Shown in pieces: positions 43,955 through 53,146 of a DNA stretch of 64,000 bases. The notes under the pieces were generated by a model. It was not told the DNA's origin, did not search any database, and saw nothing but the letters and a program-made list of their open reading frames with translations. How positions within the stretch are numbered: position 1 is the first letter of the stretch; each line of letters begins with the position of its first letter. This stretch comes from Oceanobacillus sp. J11TS1 (GTDB taxonomy: Bacteria; Bacillota; Bacilli; Bacillales; Amphibacillaceae): NCBI RefSeq assembly GCF_018333215.1, contig NZ_BORO01000013.1, positions 1 through 64,000 on the forward strand. The letters are read 5' to 3'. The position numbers and the translations under genes were made by a program.

Positions 43955-45015
43955 GTTTCTTCCGCCCTCCTGCTGACAATTCGTATATCTTCCCCAACCG
44001 TTTCAACGCTTTGTAACGTTAAAGGGGTTACCTGAAGATTGTTTCTGTCACTAGAAAAAGCAGAAACGGCCCTGCCGCCTATCAGTTTTGATGAGATATA
44101 CGTAATTACTTCCTCAAACATATTTGCTTCTAAAAAGGCATCATGAATCCTGCCTCCGCCTTCCACATAAACAGATTGAATACCTTCTTTTTGAAGAACC
44201 TCTATAACTTTTGAAACGGTCCAATGATTATCCTGTATCACCCGGACATGAGCAGGTATATTCTCTATTTTTTGATTACCTGTAAAAACCCAGACAGGGA
44301 CTTTCTTGCTATAAATTTGATACCTTTCAAAGTCTAATGTTTCTCCTCGCCGGTCCAAAATAATGCGAACAGGCGGAAAATCTGTGACCGTACTCGGTAA
44401 TAGCTCGGGATCATCTGCTGTTACTGTCCCGCTCCCAACTAAAATAGCCTGAAAATGCTGCCGCTCATCACGCACCTTTTTATAAGTCTCTTCCCCTGTA
44501 AGAAATGTCCGCCGATCAGGATGAACAGCTATTTTCCCATCCATACTGATAGCCTGTTTCAATGCAATATAGGGCAACTGATTCTTGTGAAAAAAGTTAT
44601 AATGCTTGTTTAACGCTTCTGCCTTTTCCTGCAATATACCAGTAACGACCTGTATTCCCTGCGATTCTAAATAGGCTTTTCCCTTACCTGCTACGATTGG
44701 GTTGGGGTCAAGCTGGGCAATCACAACTTTTGAAATACCGCTATCTATAATCGTTTGGGTACAAGGGGGTTGTTTTCCAGTATGATTACAAGGCTCCAGC
44801 GTCACGTATATTGTTGAATCGATTAAATCTTCGGGAGTATCACATTGGTCAATAGCCATTCTTTCTGCATGCTTGCCACCGTATTTCGGATGGTAGCCTG
44901 TAGCTAAAATGACACCATCTTTCTCAATCACTGCACCAACTAATGGATTGGTATGTGTCTTTCCTTTTCCTAGACCTGCAAGCTCAATGGCTTTTTCCAT
45001 ATACAGCGTGTCCAT
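43939..45015 (-). CDS. ribD: Riboflavin-specific deaminase/reductase
   Basis: 358 residues from an ATG 4 bases after GGAGGAGGCGC; an upstream ATG lies within the terminator region. The deaminase half has the zinc site HAERMA and PCNHTGKQPPC; the reductase half has VGSGTVTADDPEL and YVEGGGRIHDAF. It performs two successive steps of riboflavin synthesis. First gene of the operon, directly behind the riboswitch terminator. Confidence 0.96.
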   Translation of the reverse strand: MDTLYMEKAIELAGLGKGKTHTNPLVGAVIEKDGVILATGYHPKYGGKHAERMAIDQCDTPEDLIDSTIYVTLEPCNHTGKQPPCTQTIIDSGISKVVIAQLDPNPIVAGKGKAYLESQGIQVVTGILQEKAEALNKHYNFFHKNQLPYIALKQAISMDGKIAVHPDRRTFLTGEETYKKVRDERQHFQAILVGSGTVTADDPELLPSTVTDFPPVRIILDRRGETLDFERYQIYSKKVPVWVFTGNQKIENIPAHVRVIQDNHWTVSKVIEVLQKEGIQSVYVEGGGRIHDAFLEANMFEEVITYISSKLIGGRAVSAFSSDRNNLQVTPLTLQSVETVGEDIRIVSRRAEETCLQD

Positions 45016-45040
45016 GCGCCTCCTCCTTTCCGATAACGAC

Positions 45041-45068
45041 AAAAGCCCCGTGAAAAAATTCACGGGGC
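45041..45068 (-). terminator. FMN-riboswitch-controlled terminator
   Basis: GCCCCGTGAA/TTCACGGGGC forms a 10-bp stem on the minus strand followed by TTTTGTC, between the riboswitch and ribD. It should form when FMN is bound. Confidence 0.9.
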
Positions 45069-45157
45069 ATGATTAATAAACTAAGTCATATTCATTTAAA
45101 CAGGATTTTTGTGTACACAAAAAGAATACACGTCACCTATTTGCTGACTTCAGTTTT

Positions 45158-45285
45158 CTTCTCCCATCCAGACTTTCACTGTCGGCTCTAGAATCTCACT
45201 AGATCCACCGCTATAAGCGGGTCACGGACTTCAAACCTTAAATGTTTGTCACCGCCGGTCGGGAATTACACCCTGCCCCGAAGAA
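45158..45285 (-). promoter_or_regulatory. FMN riboswitch (RFN element)
   Basis: On the minus strand the conserved RFN blocks appear in order: CGGGGCAGGGTGTAATTCCC, GACCGGCGGTGAC, GTGACCCGCTTATAGCGG, a TGGATCTAGTGAGATTC variant and CTGGATGGGAGAAG. The element ends about 90 bases before the terminator. It reports cellular FMN and switches off the rib operon when FMN is plentiful. Confidence 0.95.
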
Positions 45286-45305
45286 AATATATTCGATTCT
45301 CTTAC

Positions 45306-45333
45306 ATAATAACTTATTTCTCCAAATTGTCAA
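45306..45333 (-). promoter_or_regulatory. rib operon promoter
   Basis: TTGACA (45328-45333) and TATTAT (45306-45311), 16-base spacer, on the minus strand about 20 bases before the riboswitch. Confidence 0.7.
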
Positions 45334-45497
45334 ACTATAAATATCTCTTTTTTTATAACAGTTATGCCGTTATTACCATACGATACGTTAAAATAACCTG
45401 CCTGTCTAATGCCATATACATTGTTGAAAAAGCGGGACAATTACGAATAAGGAAGGATGATTGACAACGCTCTAAAAGTCATTTAGGGTATGGAATG

Positions 45498-45540
45498 GTG
45501 GAATTATACTTCCGTTGTTGGAGTATGATTCCACTTTTTA
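45498..45540 (+). terminator. Orphan terminator in a 460-base gap
   Basis: GTGGAATTATACTTCC pairs with GGAGTATGATTCCAC over about 14 bp and is followed by TTTTTATTTT. No gene precedes it on this strand in the window; a TTGACA about 40 bases upstream could serve a small RNA. The rest of 45334-45797 shows no gene. Confidence 0.55.
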
Positions 45541-45797
45541 TTTTCTGCGTTTCTACTCTCTATTTTATACAGTTAAATCATTCGAGTCGTTACTGACTGT
45601 TTGATTTCCCACTTAGTATTTTGAGTTTAATCTATTCTTGCAGCGGGAAACTAACTGTCAGCTGCGCTTAAATGAGATTTCCACGAGGTATTTTCGCCGT
45701 TCCCCTCGTATCATAACGATTTATTCATAGAATAGAATTCAGATCCAGAGAAAGAATAATACCAACGAATAATTAAGAAACTGGAGGAAAAGAAGTA

Positions 45798-47333
45798 ATG
45801 CAAACTTCAAATAAAAAGAAGAAATCTTTAGATTTACCTACATTTCTGATAAGTGGCGGTGCACTCATCCTCTTTGTTGTAGCTGCGCTCATCAACGCAG
45901 ACTTTATCTCAAATATGGTGGACACTTTATTTGGCTGGTCAGCTACTTATTTTGGAATCATTTATCAAATAGTCATTCTTGGAACCTTTTTTATTGCCTT
46001 AATATTAGCCTTTTCAAAATACGGAAAAATTCGCTTGGGTAATATCGATAAGCCAGAAATGAGTACATTTAAATGGATTTCCATCATTATGTGTACCTTA
46101 TTAGCCGGCGGCGGGGTGTTTTGGGCAGCCGCAGAACCTCTCAGCCATTTCTTGGAGGTTCCTCCTCATTTTTCAGGAATTGAAAATTCCTCACCTGAGG
46201 CAGTTGTTCCTGCACTTGCAATGAGCTTTGTTGATTGGGGCTTCCTGTCATGGGCGATTTTAGGTACACTCGGAACAATTGTATTAATGTACTCCCATTA
46301 CCATAAAGGAATGCCATTAAAACCAAGGTCCCTTCTCTACCCGATTTTCGGGGAAAAAGTTGTCTATAAAAGTGTATTTGGAACCATTGTTGACGCTTTT
46401 GCAATTATTTCTGTTGCAGCCGGAACCATTGGACCAATTGGGTTTTTAGGTTTACAGGCAGGTTATGGGTTAAGTACCATTACAAATTTACCTAACACCT
46501 TAACTGTTCATATCGTTATTATTATTTTACTCGTGGTTGCTGCAGCTATCTCTGCTGTTTCGGGTCTTCACAGAGGTATTCAAATTTTAAGCAGCTTTAA
46601 TGTTATTTTGGCACTTGCATTAATTATTGGCGTACTGATACTTGGCCCTGGATACTTTATTTTTAATCATTATTTGGAGGCATTCGGACTCTATGTTAAT
46701 GAACTTATCCCATTCAGCACTTATCGTGGTGATGAGGCATGGCTCAGCCTATGGACCGTGTTTTTCTTCGCATGGTTTATCGGCTATGGACCAATGATGG
46801 CGATTTTCTCTGCCCGCATTTCACGTGGACGTACCATTCGCGAGCTTGTTGTAGCAGTTGCGATTATTGCTCCTGTCGTTGCGACAATCTGGTTTGCCGT
46901 TATTGGCGGGACAGGAATCTTTCAAGAATTAAAACTGCCGGGTTCCATATCAACTGCATTGAATGAATTTGGGCAACCTGCTGCCATGATGGCAATTACG
47001 GAACAATTACCGTTTGGGTTGATTTTCAGTTTCTTATTCTTGTTAGCCACTGTCATCTTTGTTTTAACGACAACAGATTCTATGTCACTAACCATATCTA
47101 TGGCCATTTCCGGTAATGGACATCCGCCAAGATGGTTAAGAGCTTTTTATGCAATGGTTATGGGCTTGGTAGCTATTGTCCTTGTAACACTGGGAGAAAA
47201 CAGTATCAATGCATTACAGTCGTTCATCGTAGTTACCGCTGTCCCTGTTGTATTCTTATTGCTGACTACTTTCTGGACAGCCCCGAAAGCAGTTAAAGAT
47301 TTATATGAGAATCATAAAAATGAGACGTTATAA
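45798..47333 (+). CDS. BCCT-family transporter (betaine/carnitine/choline type)
   Basis: 511 residues, 12 membrane helices, ATG after CTGGAGGAAAAGAAG. Family signatures: WAAAEPLSHF near residue 107 and the signature helix SLWTVFFFAWFIGYGPM near 310. These carriers import glycine betaine, choline, carnitine or similar compounds, often for osmoprotection. Short termini without a long regulatory tail. Exact substrate cannot be told. Monocistronic, with a terminator on each side. Confidence 0.88.
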   Translation: MQTSNKKKKSLDLPTFLISGGALILFVVAALINADFISNMVDTLFGWSATYFGIIYQIVILGTFFIALILAFSKYGKIRLGNIDKPEMSTFKWISIIMCTLLAGGGVFWAAAEPLSHFLEVPPHFSGIENSSPEAVVPALAMSFVDWGFLSWAILGTLGTIVLMYSHYHKGMPLKPRSLLYPIFGEKVVYKSVFGTIVDAFAIISVAAGTIGPIGFLGLQAGYGLSTITNLPNTLTVHIVIIILLVVAAAISAVSGLHRGIQILSSFNVILALALIIGVLILGPGYFIFNHYLEAFGLYVNELIPFSTYRGDEAWLSLWTVFFFAWFIGYGPMMAIFSARISRGRTIRELVVAVAIIAPVVATIWFAVIGGTGIFQELKLPGSISTALNEFGQPAAMMAITEQLPFGLIFSFLFLLATVIFVLTTTDSMSLTISMAISGNGHPPRWLRAFYAMVMGLVAIVLVTLGENSINALQSFIVVTAVPVVFLLLTTFWTAPKAVKDLYENHKNETL

Positions 47334-47343
47334 AATATGGTGT

Positions 47344-47383
47344 AAACAGCTTTTCTCTAAGTTTTGGAGAAAAGCTGTTTTTT
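47344..47383 (+). terminator. Terminator of the BCCT gene
   Basis: AAACAGCTTTTCTC (47344-47357) pairs with GAGAAAAGCTGTTT (47367-47380) and T continue to 47383. Confidence 0.9.
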
Positions 47384-47610
47384 ATCTTATGGAGCTGAGA
47401 CAAGTCGAAAAAATTCCAGATGAAGCTTAGCGGCAATCAACAACCTAAAGTAAGTTCAACATCCTTGACCCTATAACGTTGTTTGATATTTCAAAATAAA
47501 TATTGGTTATCCGTTTCTCGGCTAGACCCTTCAGATATATCTTGTTTGCATTCATTTTCCCCCTTAATTCTGGTTTGGTGCAATCTCTTGCTCAAATCCC
47601 AAATCGAATC
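47384..47610. other. Intergenic region without a recognised feature
   Basis: Between two convergent terminators; no open frame with a ribosome site, repeat or structured RNA was recognised on either strand. Confidence 0.5.
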
Positions 47611-47647
47611 AAAATAACCCCCTCCCCTTGAAAGAGGAGATTATTTT
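47611..47647 (-). terminator. Terminator of poxB
   Basis: AAAATAATCTCCTC pairs with GGAGGGGGTTATTTT on the minus strand, with one or two mismatches, and the T-rich end follows. Confidence 0.7.
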
Positions 47648-47674
47648 AGAGTAAGGCAAACATTAATTATATAG

Positions 47675-49402
47675 CTAACGTAACAGATTGGTTTTCGCCA
47701 CTTCCACCAGTTTATTCCCATTTCCATTGAGAACCGCCTTCATCATCCAAAGTGTGAAGCCATGCGCCTGTTCAAAGGTAATTTTTGGGGGCAGGGAAAG
47801 CTCTTGACGATTCACCACCACATCAATGATAGCAGGTCCATCATGTTTGAATGCCTTCTTCACAGCCTCCTCTAATTCAGCCGGATCTTCTACCCGATAT
47901 CCTTCTATTCCAATGGCACGTCCAATTGCAGCAAAATCCGTTGTCTTATCCAACTCCGTTCCAGTCTCAGGATATCCCGCTGCCTTCATTTCCAGTTCCA
48001 CAAAACTTAAAGCATGGTTATTAAACACAATCACTTTTACAGGTAAATGATGTTGATGGAGTGTGAGTAAATCGCCCATTAACATAGACAACCCACCATC
48101 TCCACAAAGCGCAATCACCTGTCGCTTGGGTTCTGTAACTTGAGCTCCAATTGCTTGTGGAAGTGCATTCGCCATCGTTCCGTGGTTAAAGGAACCAAGC
48201 AACCTTCTTTTTCCATTCATTTTTACATAACGGGCAGCCCAAAGTGTCGGGCTCCCAACATCACAGGTAAATATTGCATCTTCCATCGCTAAATCACTAA
48301 CGACCTTCGTTAAATATTGTGGATGAATTGGTTTTTTCCCAGGCTTTCCAACTGCTAAATTATCTAAATCCTCCCTTACTTTATTGTACGCACCTACATG
48401 CCTCCTTAAATGTTTATCATTTTTCTTCTCTTTAAGTATCGGTAAAAGTGCCTCAACGGTCTCTTTTACATCACCAACCACACCTTGTGTTAAGGCAGTC
48501 CGGCGGCCAAGATGCTCAGAGCGAATATCTACCTGTAGTACTTTTGCTTTTTCGGGATAAAACTGTCTGTAAGGAAAATCGGTCCCAAGCATCAGTAAAA
48601 CATCGCATTCCATCATCGCGTGATATCCTGAGGAATAACCAATTAACCCAGTCAGACCGGCGTTATATGGATTATCATACTCAAGAAATTCTTTTCCCCG
48701 TAAGGCAATAACCATAGGTGACTTCAACTTTTCACAAAGTTCCATCACTTGATCATGTGCCCCTTGACAGCCTGCGCCACAAAGTAAAGTAACTTTATCT
48801 CCCTTATTTAAATGCTTCGCGAGATTTTCCAGTTCTTCCTCAGACGGTCTAACCACAGGCTTTGTAAAATGAACAGGGGTTGCTGCAACATCCTCTTTCT
48901 GGTTTAAACCAGCAACATCTCCAGGAAGTACTAAAACAGAAACGTCTTTTTGGGCAACCGCATGCTGCATTGCCATATTCACCATCATCGGCATCTGGTC
49001 CGCTCTTGTAATCGTCTCTACAAAGGCACTGCACTCTTTAAAAATCATTTCCGGACGAGTTTGTTGAAAATACCCACTACCAATCTCGCTGCTTGGAATA
49101 TGCGCAGCAATTGCCAGTACAGGAATCTTAGATCGGTGACAATCATAAAGCCCATTAATTAGATGCAGGTTCCCCGGCCCACTACTTCCGGCACAAACTG
49201 CAATACTGTCTGTCAATAATGCCTCTGATCCAGCAGCAAAAGCTGCCACTTCCTCATGACGAACACTAATCCATTCTATTTTTCCAGAACGCCTAATCGA
49301 ATCCAACACGGCATTCAAAGAATCTCCAACAATTCCATAAATCCTTTTCACCCCAGCATTCAATAATGAATCAATGAAAACATCTGCAATCGTTTTTCCC
49401 AT
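47675..49402 (-). CDS. poxB: Pyruvate oxidase (quinone-dependent type), ThDP enzyme
   Basis: 575 residues, close to B. subtilis YdaP (574). Catalytic Glu in WISVRHEEVAAFAA near residue 50, CAGSSGPGN, and the ThDP site GDGGLSMLMGDLLT with NN about 28 residues on (VFNNHALSF). FAD-binding middle domain. It oxidises pyruvate to acetate and CO2, probably passing electrons to the membrane quinone. ATG after AAAGGAGGATATT. Monocistronic. No clear sigma-B promoter was found upstream. Confidence 0.9.
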   Translation of the reverse strand: MGKTIADVFIDSLLNAGVKRIYGIVGDSLNAVLDSIRRSGKIEWISVRHEEVAAFAAGSEALLTDSIAVCAGSSGPGNLHLINGLYDCHRSKIPVLAIAAHIPSSEIGSGYFQQTRPEMIFKECSAFVETITRADQMPMMVNMAMQHAVAQKDVSVLVLPGDVAGLNQKEDVAATPVHFTKPVVRPSEEELENLAKHLNKGDKVTLLCGAGCQGAHDQVMELCEKLKSPMVIALRGKEFLEYDNPYNAGLTGLIGYSSGYHAMMECDVLLMLGTDFPYRQFYPEKAKVLQVDIRSEHLGRRTALTQGVVGDVKETVEALLPILKEKKNDKHLRRHVGAYNKVREDLDNLAVGKPGKKPIHPQYLTKVVSDLAMEDAIFTCDVGSPTLWAARYVKMNGKRRLLGSFNHGTMANALPQAIGAQVTEPKRQVIALCGDGGLSMLMGDLLTLHQHHLPVKVIVFNNHALSFVELEMKAAGYPETGTELDKTTDFAAIGRAIGIEGYRVEDPAELEEAVKKAFKHDGPAIIDVVVNRQELSLPPKITFEQAHGFTLWMMKAVLNGNGNKLVEVAKTNLLR

Positions 49403-49950
49403 AATATCCTCCTTTTAAAACAAATATAACCATCAATTATATTGTCCAATTCCACATTTTTTATTTTGTTGACTGTCCTTATATCAAGTTAAAAAGGAGA
49501 TTTGGTGATAGAAAGAAGTTCATTTATGAACAATCGGTGAAACACGAAGACAATTACGTATAAAGTGAAACAGGCGGACGTCCCTCGTTTTGTCTTGTAT
49601 TTTTTCCCGAAAAAGTGGATACTTAACAAAATAGGCAACTAAACCGACGTTTTGAATTCAGAAGGGTAAGTTAATAAGGGGGCAAGTGTTTCCATAAAGT
49701 AGTCGAATAAAATCCAACCAAGACATATTGTATCTGTAGGTATCAAGAAAAAAATCGATAATTTAGCTTTGCAAGTGTAAACGGAGCTCTAATACTTTCA
49801 TAAGAGGGTGACTGAACACCTTCTACTGCATTTGGGGAGTAATTCTGAGGTGGAACAACATTTTTCTTGGTGATAAAGAAGAATGTCTTCCATTACTTAA
49901 ACATCATTTAAGCTAAATTCGATTAATAAAAGGAGTGAGTAACTAGTTTT
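49403..49950. other. 548-base gap with only short frames
   Basis: AAAAAGGAGATTTG precedes a GTG frame of 11 codons, and another GTG frame of 25 codons follows; both end quickly and look like remnants. No repeat or structured RNA was recognised. Confidence 0.4.
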
Positions 49951-50958
49951 ATGGAATCCATTATAGGGTTTTTTCGAAAAACCGAGGTAAAACGAATTAT
50001 TATTTTTGGCCTTATCATTCTTATTCTTTTTAGTGTTAGAAATATGATAAACCTTATTCTACTCACATTTATTTTTTCATTCTTAATGAATGGGCTTGTC
50101 GAGTATACAACGAAACATATTAAATTAAATCGAACCGTACTTGTCCTATTGCTATACTCTATCATCGTTAGCTTGTTAACATTCGGGATTGTGAAGTATT
50201 TACCAATCATTACATTTGAAATCAGTCAGTTGATCAAGCAAATTTCAAACTTTTCGATTGAATCCTATGACAATCCCATCTTTAACTATATTGAATCAAT
50301 TATTGCAAGTAATCAAATTACCAATTACATTGAAAATGGCTTTTCGTTTCTTTTAAAATCCATTTCCGATATTAGTACAACGAGTGTCCAAGTGTTGATT
50401 GCTCTATTGTTAAGCCTATTTTTCCTACTAGAAAAACCACGCTTAATTGAATTCACGAACAAGTTTAAAACCAGCAAAATTGCACCATTTTACCGTGAAA
50501 TCGAGTATTTTGGTAGAAAGTTCTCACTAACCTTTGGAAAAGTCATTGAGGCGCAGTTTATCATTGCACTTATCAATACATTCCTTTCTGCAGTGATGTT
50601 AATGATTCTTGGATTCCCGCAAATCTTTGGATTGTCCATTATGATTTTCTTCTTGGGATTAATCCCTGTTGCAGGTGTAATTATTTCACTTATCCCTTTA
50701 TCACTCATTGCCTTTACAATCGGCGGGATATTAAAAGTAGTTTACTTGTTGATCGCAGTTATGATTATTCATGCTATTGAAGCCTATATTCTCAACCCAA
50801 AATTAATGTCTTCCAAAACAGATTTGCCCGTATTTTATACATTTGTTGTCCTGATCTTTTCCCAACACTTTTTTGGAGTCTGGGGATTGATTATCGGAAT
50901 CCCGGTATTTGTGTTCTTACTCGATATACTTGATGTAACCGATAAAAAGCTGGAATAG
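49951..50958 (+). CDS. AI-2E family membrane transporter
   Basis: 335 residues with seven or eight membrane helices and the family's central soluble region (about 70-190). The pattern FGKVIEAQFIIALINTFLSA and LGLIPVAGVIISLIPL is typical. Family members include Na+/H+ antiporters and the autoinducer-2 exporter TqsA; the function here is open. The ribosome site AAAGGAG is unusually far (about 15 bases) from the ATG; no other in-frame start exists. Confidence 0.82.
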   Translation: MESIIGFFRKTEVKRIIIFGLIILILFSVRNMINLILLTFIFSFLMNGLVEYTTKHIKLNRTVLVLLLYSIIVSLLTFGIVKYLPIITFEISQLIKQISNFSIESYDNPIFNYIESIIASNQITNYIENGFSFLLKSISDISTTSVQVLIALLLSLFFLLEKPRLIEFTNKFKTSKIAPFYREIEYFGRKFSLTFGKVIEAQFIIALINTFLSAVMLMILGFPQIFGLSIMIFFLGLIPVAGVIISLIPLSLIAFTIGGILKVVYLLIAVMIIHAIEAYILNPKLMSSKTDLPVFYTFVVLIFSQHFFGVWGLIIGIPVFVFLLDILDVTDKKLE

Positions 50959-50997
50959 GGAATTGCCACTTAGCATTTGGATTATTAATATCGGCAT

Positions 50998-51030
50998 AGG
51001 GAATAGCTGGATAACCGGCTATTCCCTTCC
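50998..51030 (+). terminator. Terminator after the AI-2E gene
   Basis: AGGGAATAGC (50998-51007) pairs with GCTATTCCCT (51018-51027), with an inner GG/CC. Only TT follows, so efficiency is uncertain. Confidence 0.6.
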
Positions 51031-51099
51031 TAAAATATTCAATGACCCGACACTTCATTTTGTGCAGGGAGGTCTTAACATTTCCCTTATACCAATAAC

Positions 51100-51210
51100 T
51101 TAGTTCAACAGCAACACCATAGGAAAGGGACCAACTGTATTACCAGCACCGAGTACAAGGTTCACAACGCCTTTTGGCACACCCGCTTCTTCCATTAACT
51201 TTGGCGGTTA
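51100..51210 (-). pseudogene. Internal fragment of an aldehyde dehydrogenase gene
   Basis: On the minus strand KLMEEAGVPKGVVNLVLGAG then NTVG matches the conserved segment before the NAD-binding GxxxxG loop of aldehyde dehydrogenases. A TAA lies directly upstream and the similarity breaks off into a TAA, so only about 30 codons of the original 480 or so remain. Confidence 0.7.
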
Positions 51211-51227
51211 TTTGTAAAAAGACTGCC

Positions 51228-51279
51228 ATTACTGTAACTCACAGTAATACTAACCTGGGACAAGGGACCTGTCCCCCTA
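51228..51279. repeat. Two-hairpin intergenic repeat (REP-like)
   Basis: ATTACTGT/ACAGTAAT (51228-51235 with 51241-51248) is followed by GGGACA/TGTCCC (51257-51262 with 51270-51275) in the sequence GGGACAAGGGACCTGTCCC. This looks like a Bacillaceae short interspersed element; a related GGGGACACAAGTTCCTTGGG occurs at 57066-57085. It may also end the rbs transcript, although no T-run follows. Confidence 0.5.
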
Positions 51280-51285
51280 GCTCTT

Positions 51286-52203
51286 CTATTTAGTCTTTAA
51301 CTCCAAAGGCACTTTAATTACTTCTTCCAACTCTTCACCGTTAAGTACCTTTTCCACTGTGGAAACCGCTTCTTCTCCCATAAGCTCTGGTTGTTGTGCA
51401 ATCGTTGCTGTAAGTTCACCTGCATCAACGGAAACTAATGCATCTTCCACTCCATCAAAACCAATGACAACAAGATCTTTTCCTGTTGCTTTAATGGCTT
51501 CTAAAGCCCCAAGGGCCATCTCATCGTTATGCGCGAACACCGCTTGAATGTCGTCTTTTCCTTGTAGCGTGTTTTCCATAACGGTTAATCCTTTCGTCCG
51601 ATCAAAGTCAGCTGGTTGACTTGCCACAATGTCAAGCTGTTCATCCGCAATATTATGAAATCCCTCTCCACGTTCTCTTGTAGCGGATGCACCTGCAATA
51701 CCTTGAATTTCTGCTACCTTTGCACCTTCGCCAAGTTGTTCCAAAATAAAGTTAGCTGCCATTTCTCCACCGGCCACGTTGTCTGAAGTAATGAGTGTTT
51801 CTACCTCCCCATTATCCGCGGATCGATCAATCGTAACAACAGGGATACCTGCATTGTTTGCTGATTGTACGGCAGAAGAAACAGCTGCAGAATCGGTTGG
51901 GTTCACTAAGAGAACATCCACGTTTTGTTGAATTAAATCTTCAATTCCACTAATCTCCGTTGCCGCGTCATCCTGTGCATTAACAACAATAATCTCATAT
52001 CCTTTTGCTTCCGCATCTGCAACGATTGCGTCACGAAGCGAAACAAAGAATGGGTTATTCAATGTAGAAACACTTAAGCCAATTTTCACATTTCCCTTTT
52101 CACCTGAATCATCCTTGACAAATGGACTTTCCATGGAACATGCTGTTAAAAAGACCATCATCAAAACCATCGCAATTGCGACTATCTTTTTCATTTTCTT
52201 CAC
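51286..52203 (-). CDS. rbsB: Ribose ABC transporter, substrate-binding lipoprotein
   Basis: 305 residues with lipobox LTAC (Cys21). The periplasmic-binding-protein fold of the ribose/galactose class is evident from IGLSVSTLNNPFFVSL, DLIQQNVDVLLVNPTDS and VIGFDGVEDAL. It captures ribose outside the membrane for RbsA/RbsC. Last gene of rbsRKDACB, 3 bases after rbsC. Confidence 0.93.
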   Translation of the reverse strand: MKKMKKIVAIAMVLMMVFLTACSMESPFVKDDSGEKGNVKIGLSVSTLNNPFFVSLRDAIVADAEAKGYEIIVVNAQDDAATEISGIEDLIQQNVDVLLVNPTDSAAVSSAVQSANNAGIPVVTIDRSADNGEVETLITSDNVAGGEMAANFILEQLGEGAKVAEIQGIAGASATRERGEGFHNIADEQLDIVASQPADFDRTKGLTVMENTLQGKDDIQAVFAHNDEMALGALEAIKATGKDLVVIGFDGVEDALVSVDAGELTATIAQQPELMGEEAVSTVEKVLNGEELEEVIKVPLELKTK

Positions 52204-52206
52204 CTC

Positions 52207-53145
52207 TTATGATCTCTTTCTGTCTAGTAATACTGCAATTAAAATAACGACACCTTTTACTACTTGTTGATAGAAAGATGAAATACCGAGTAAGTTCATC
52301 GCATTATTTAAGATACCGATAATTAAAACCCCGATAAATGTGCCGGCAATTCGTCCTTTACCGCCTGCAAGACTTGTACCACCAATAACAACTGCAGCAA
52401 TCGCATCCATTTCATACGCTTGGCCTGCGGTTGGCTGTGCTGAATTCAAACGAGAAGTTAGAATCATACCAGCTAATCCTGCCATCATCCCACTGATGGA
52501 ATAAATCATGACTTTTACTCGATCTACTTTAATACCTGAAATAAGTGCTGCTTTTTCATTACCTCCGAGTGCATACGTTTTACGTCCAAATGCCATTTTA
52601 TGAAGCATAAACCATAACACTATAAATGCAAGAATCATCGTTACCGCTGGAACAGGAATTCCTAGAAAATATCCTTTACCAAACAATTGAAATGCATACG
52701 AATCTCCAAGTCCCGTAATTGGTTTACCTCCTGTGTAAACAAGAGTAAGCCCCCGGAAAATAGTCATCGTTGCAAGTGTTACAATAAACGGGGCCAATTT
52801 TCCTTTAGCAATTAACACACCATTAAGTGCTCCAAATACTGCTCCAAGTAATGTACCAATAACAATAGCAAGAATTGGGTCTATCCCAGCTACCATCATT
52901 CCGGCTGAAAGAGCACTTGTTAGAGCAAGGATGGACCCAACGGATAAGTCAATTCCACCTGTTAAGATGACAAAAGTCATACCGAATGCAATCAGCCCAT
53001 TAATCGATATTTGGCGTAATAGATTCATAATATTAGCCGGGTCCATAAAAGATGGATTTAAGATCGTAACCACTACGATTAAACCAACTAACGCCAATAG
53101 AGGAATAAATTTATTCCAAATCGTTGATAGCTTTGATGTTTTCAC
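52207..53145 (-). CDS. rbsC: Ribose ABC transporter permease
   Basis: 312 residues from a GTG 7 bases after AGGGGG; the longer frame would overlap rbsA. Eight or so membrane helices with FVILTGGIDLSVGS and the EAA-like region GGTSLAGGKGRIAGT. Homodimeric channel for ribose. Confidence 0.93.
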   Translation of the reverse strand: MKTSKLSTIWNKFIPLLALVGLIVVVTILNPSFMDPANIMNLLRQISINGLIAFGMTFVILTGGIDLSVGSILALTSALSAGMMVAGIDPILAIVIGTLLGAVFGALNGVLIAKGKLAPFIVTLATMTIFRGLTLVYTGGKPITGLGDSYAFQLFGKGYFLGIPVPAVTMILAFIVLWFMLHKMAFGRKTYALGGNEKAALISGIKVDRVKVMIYSISGMMAGLAGMILTSRLNSAQPTAGQAYEMDAIAAVVIGGTSLAGGKGRIAGTFIGVLIIGILNNAMNLLGISSFYQQVVKGVVILIAVLLDRKRS

Positions 53146-53146
53146 T

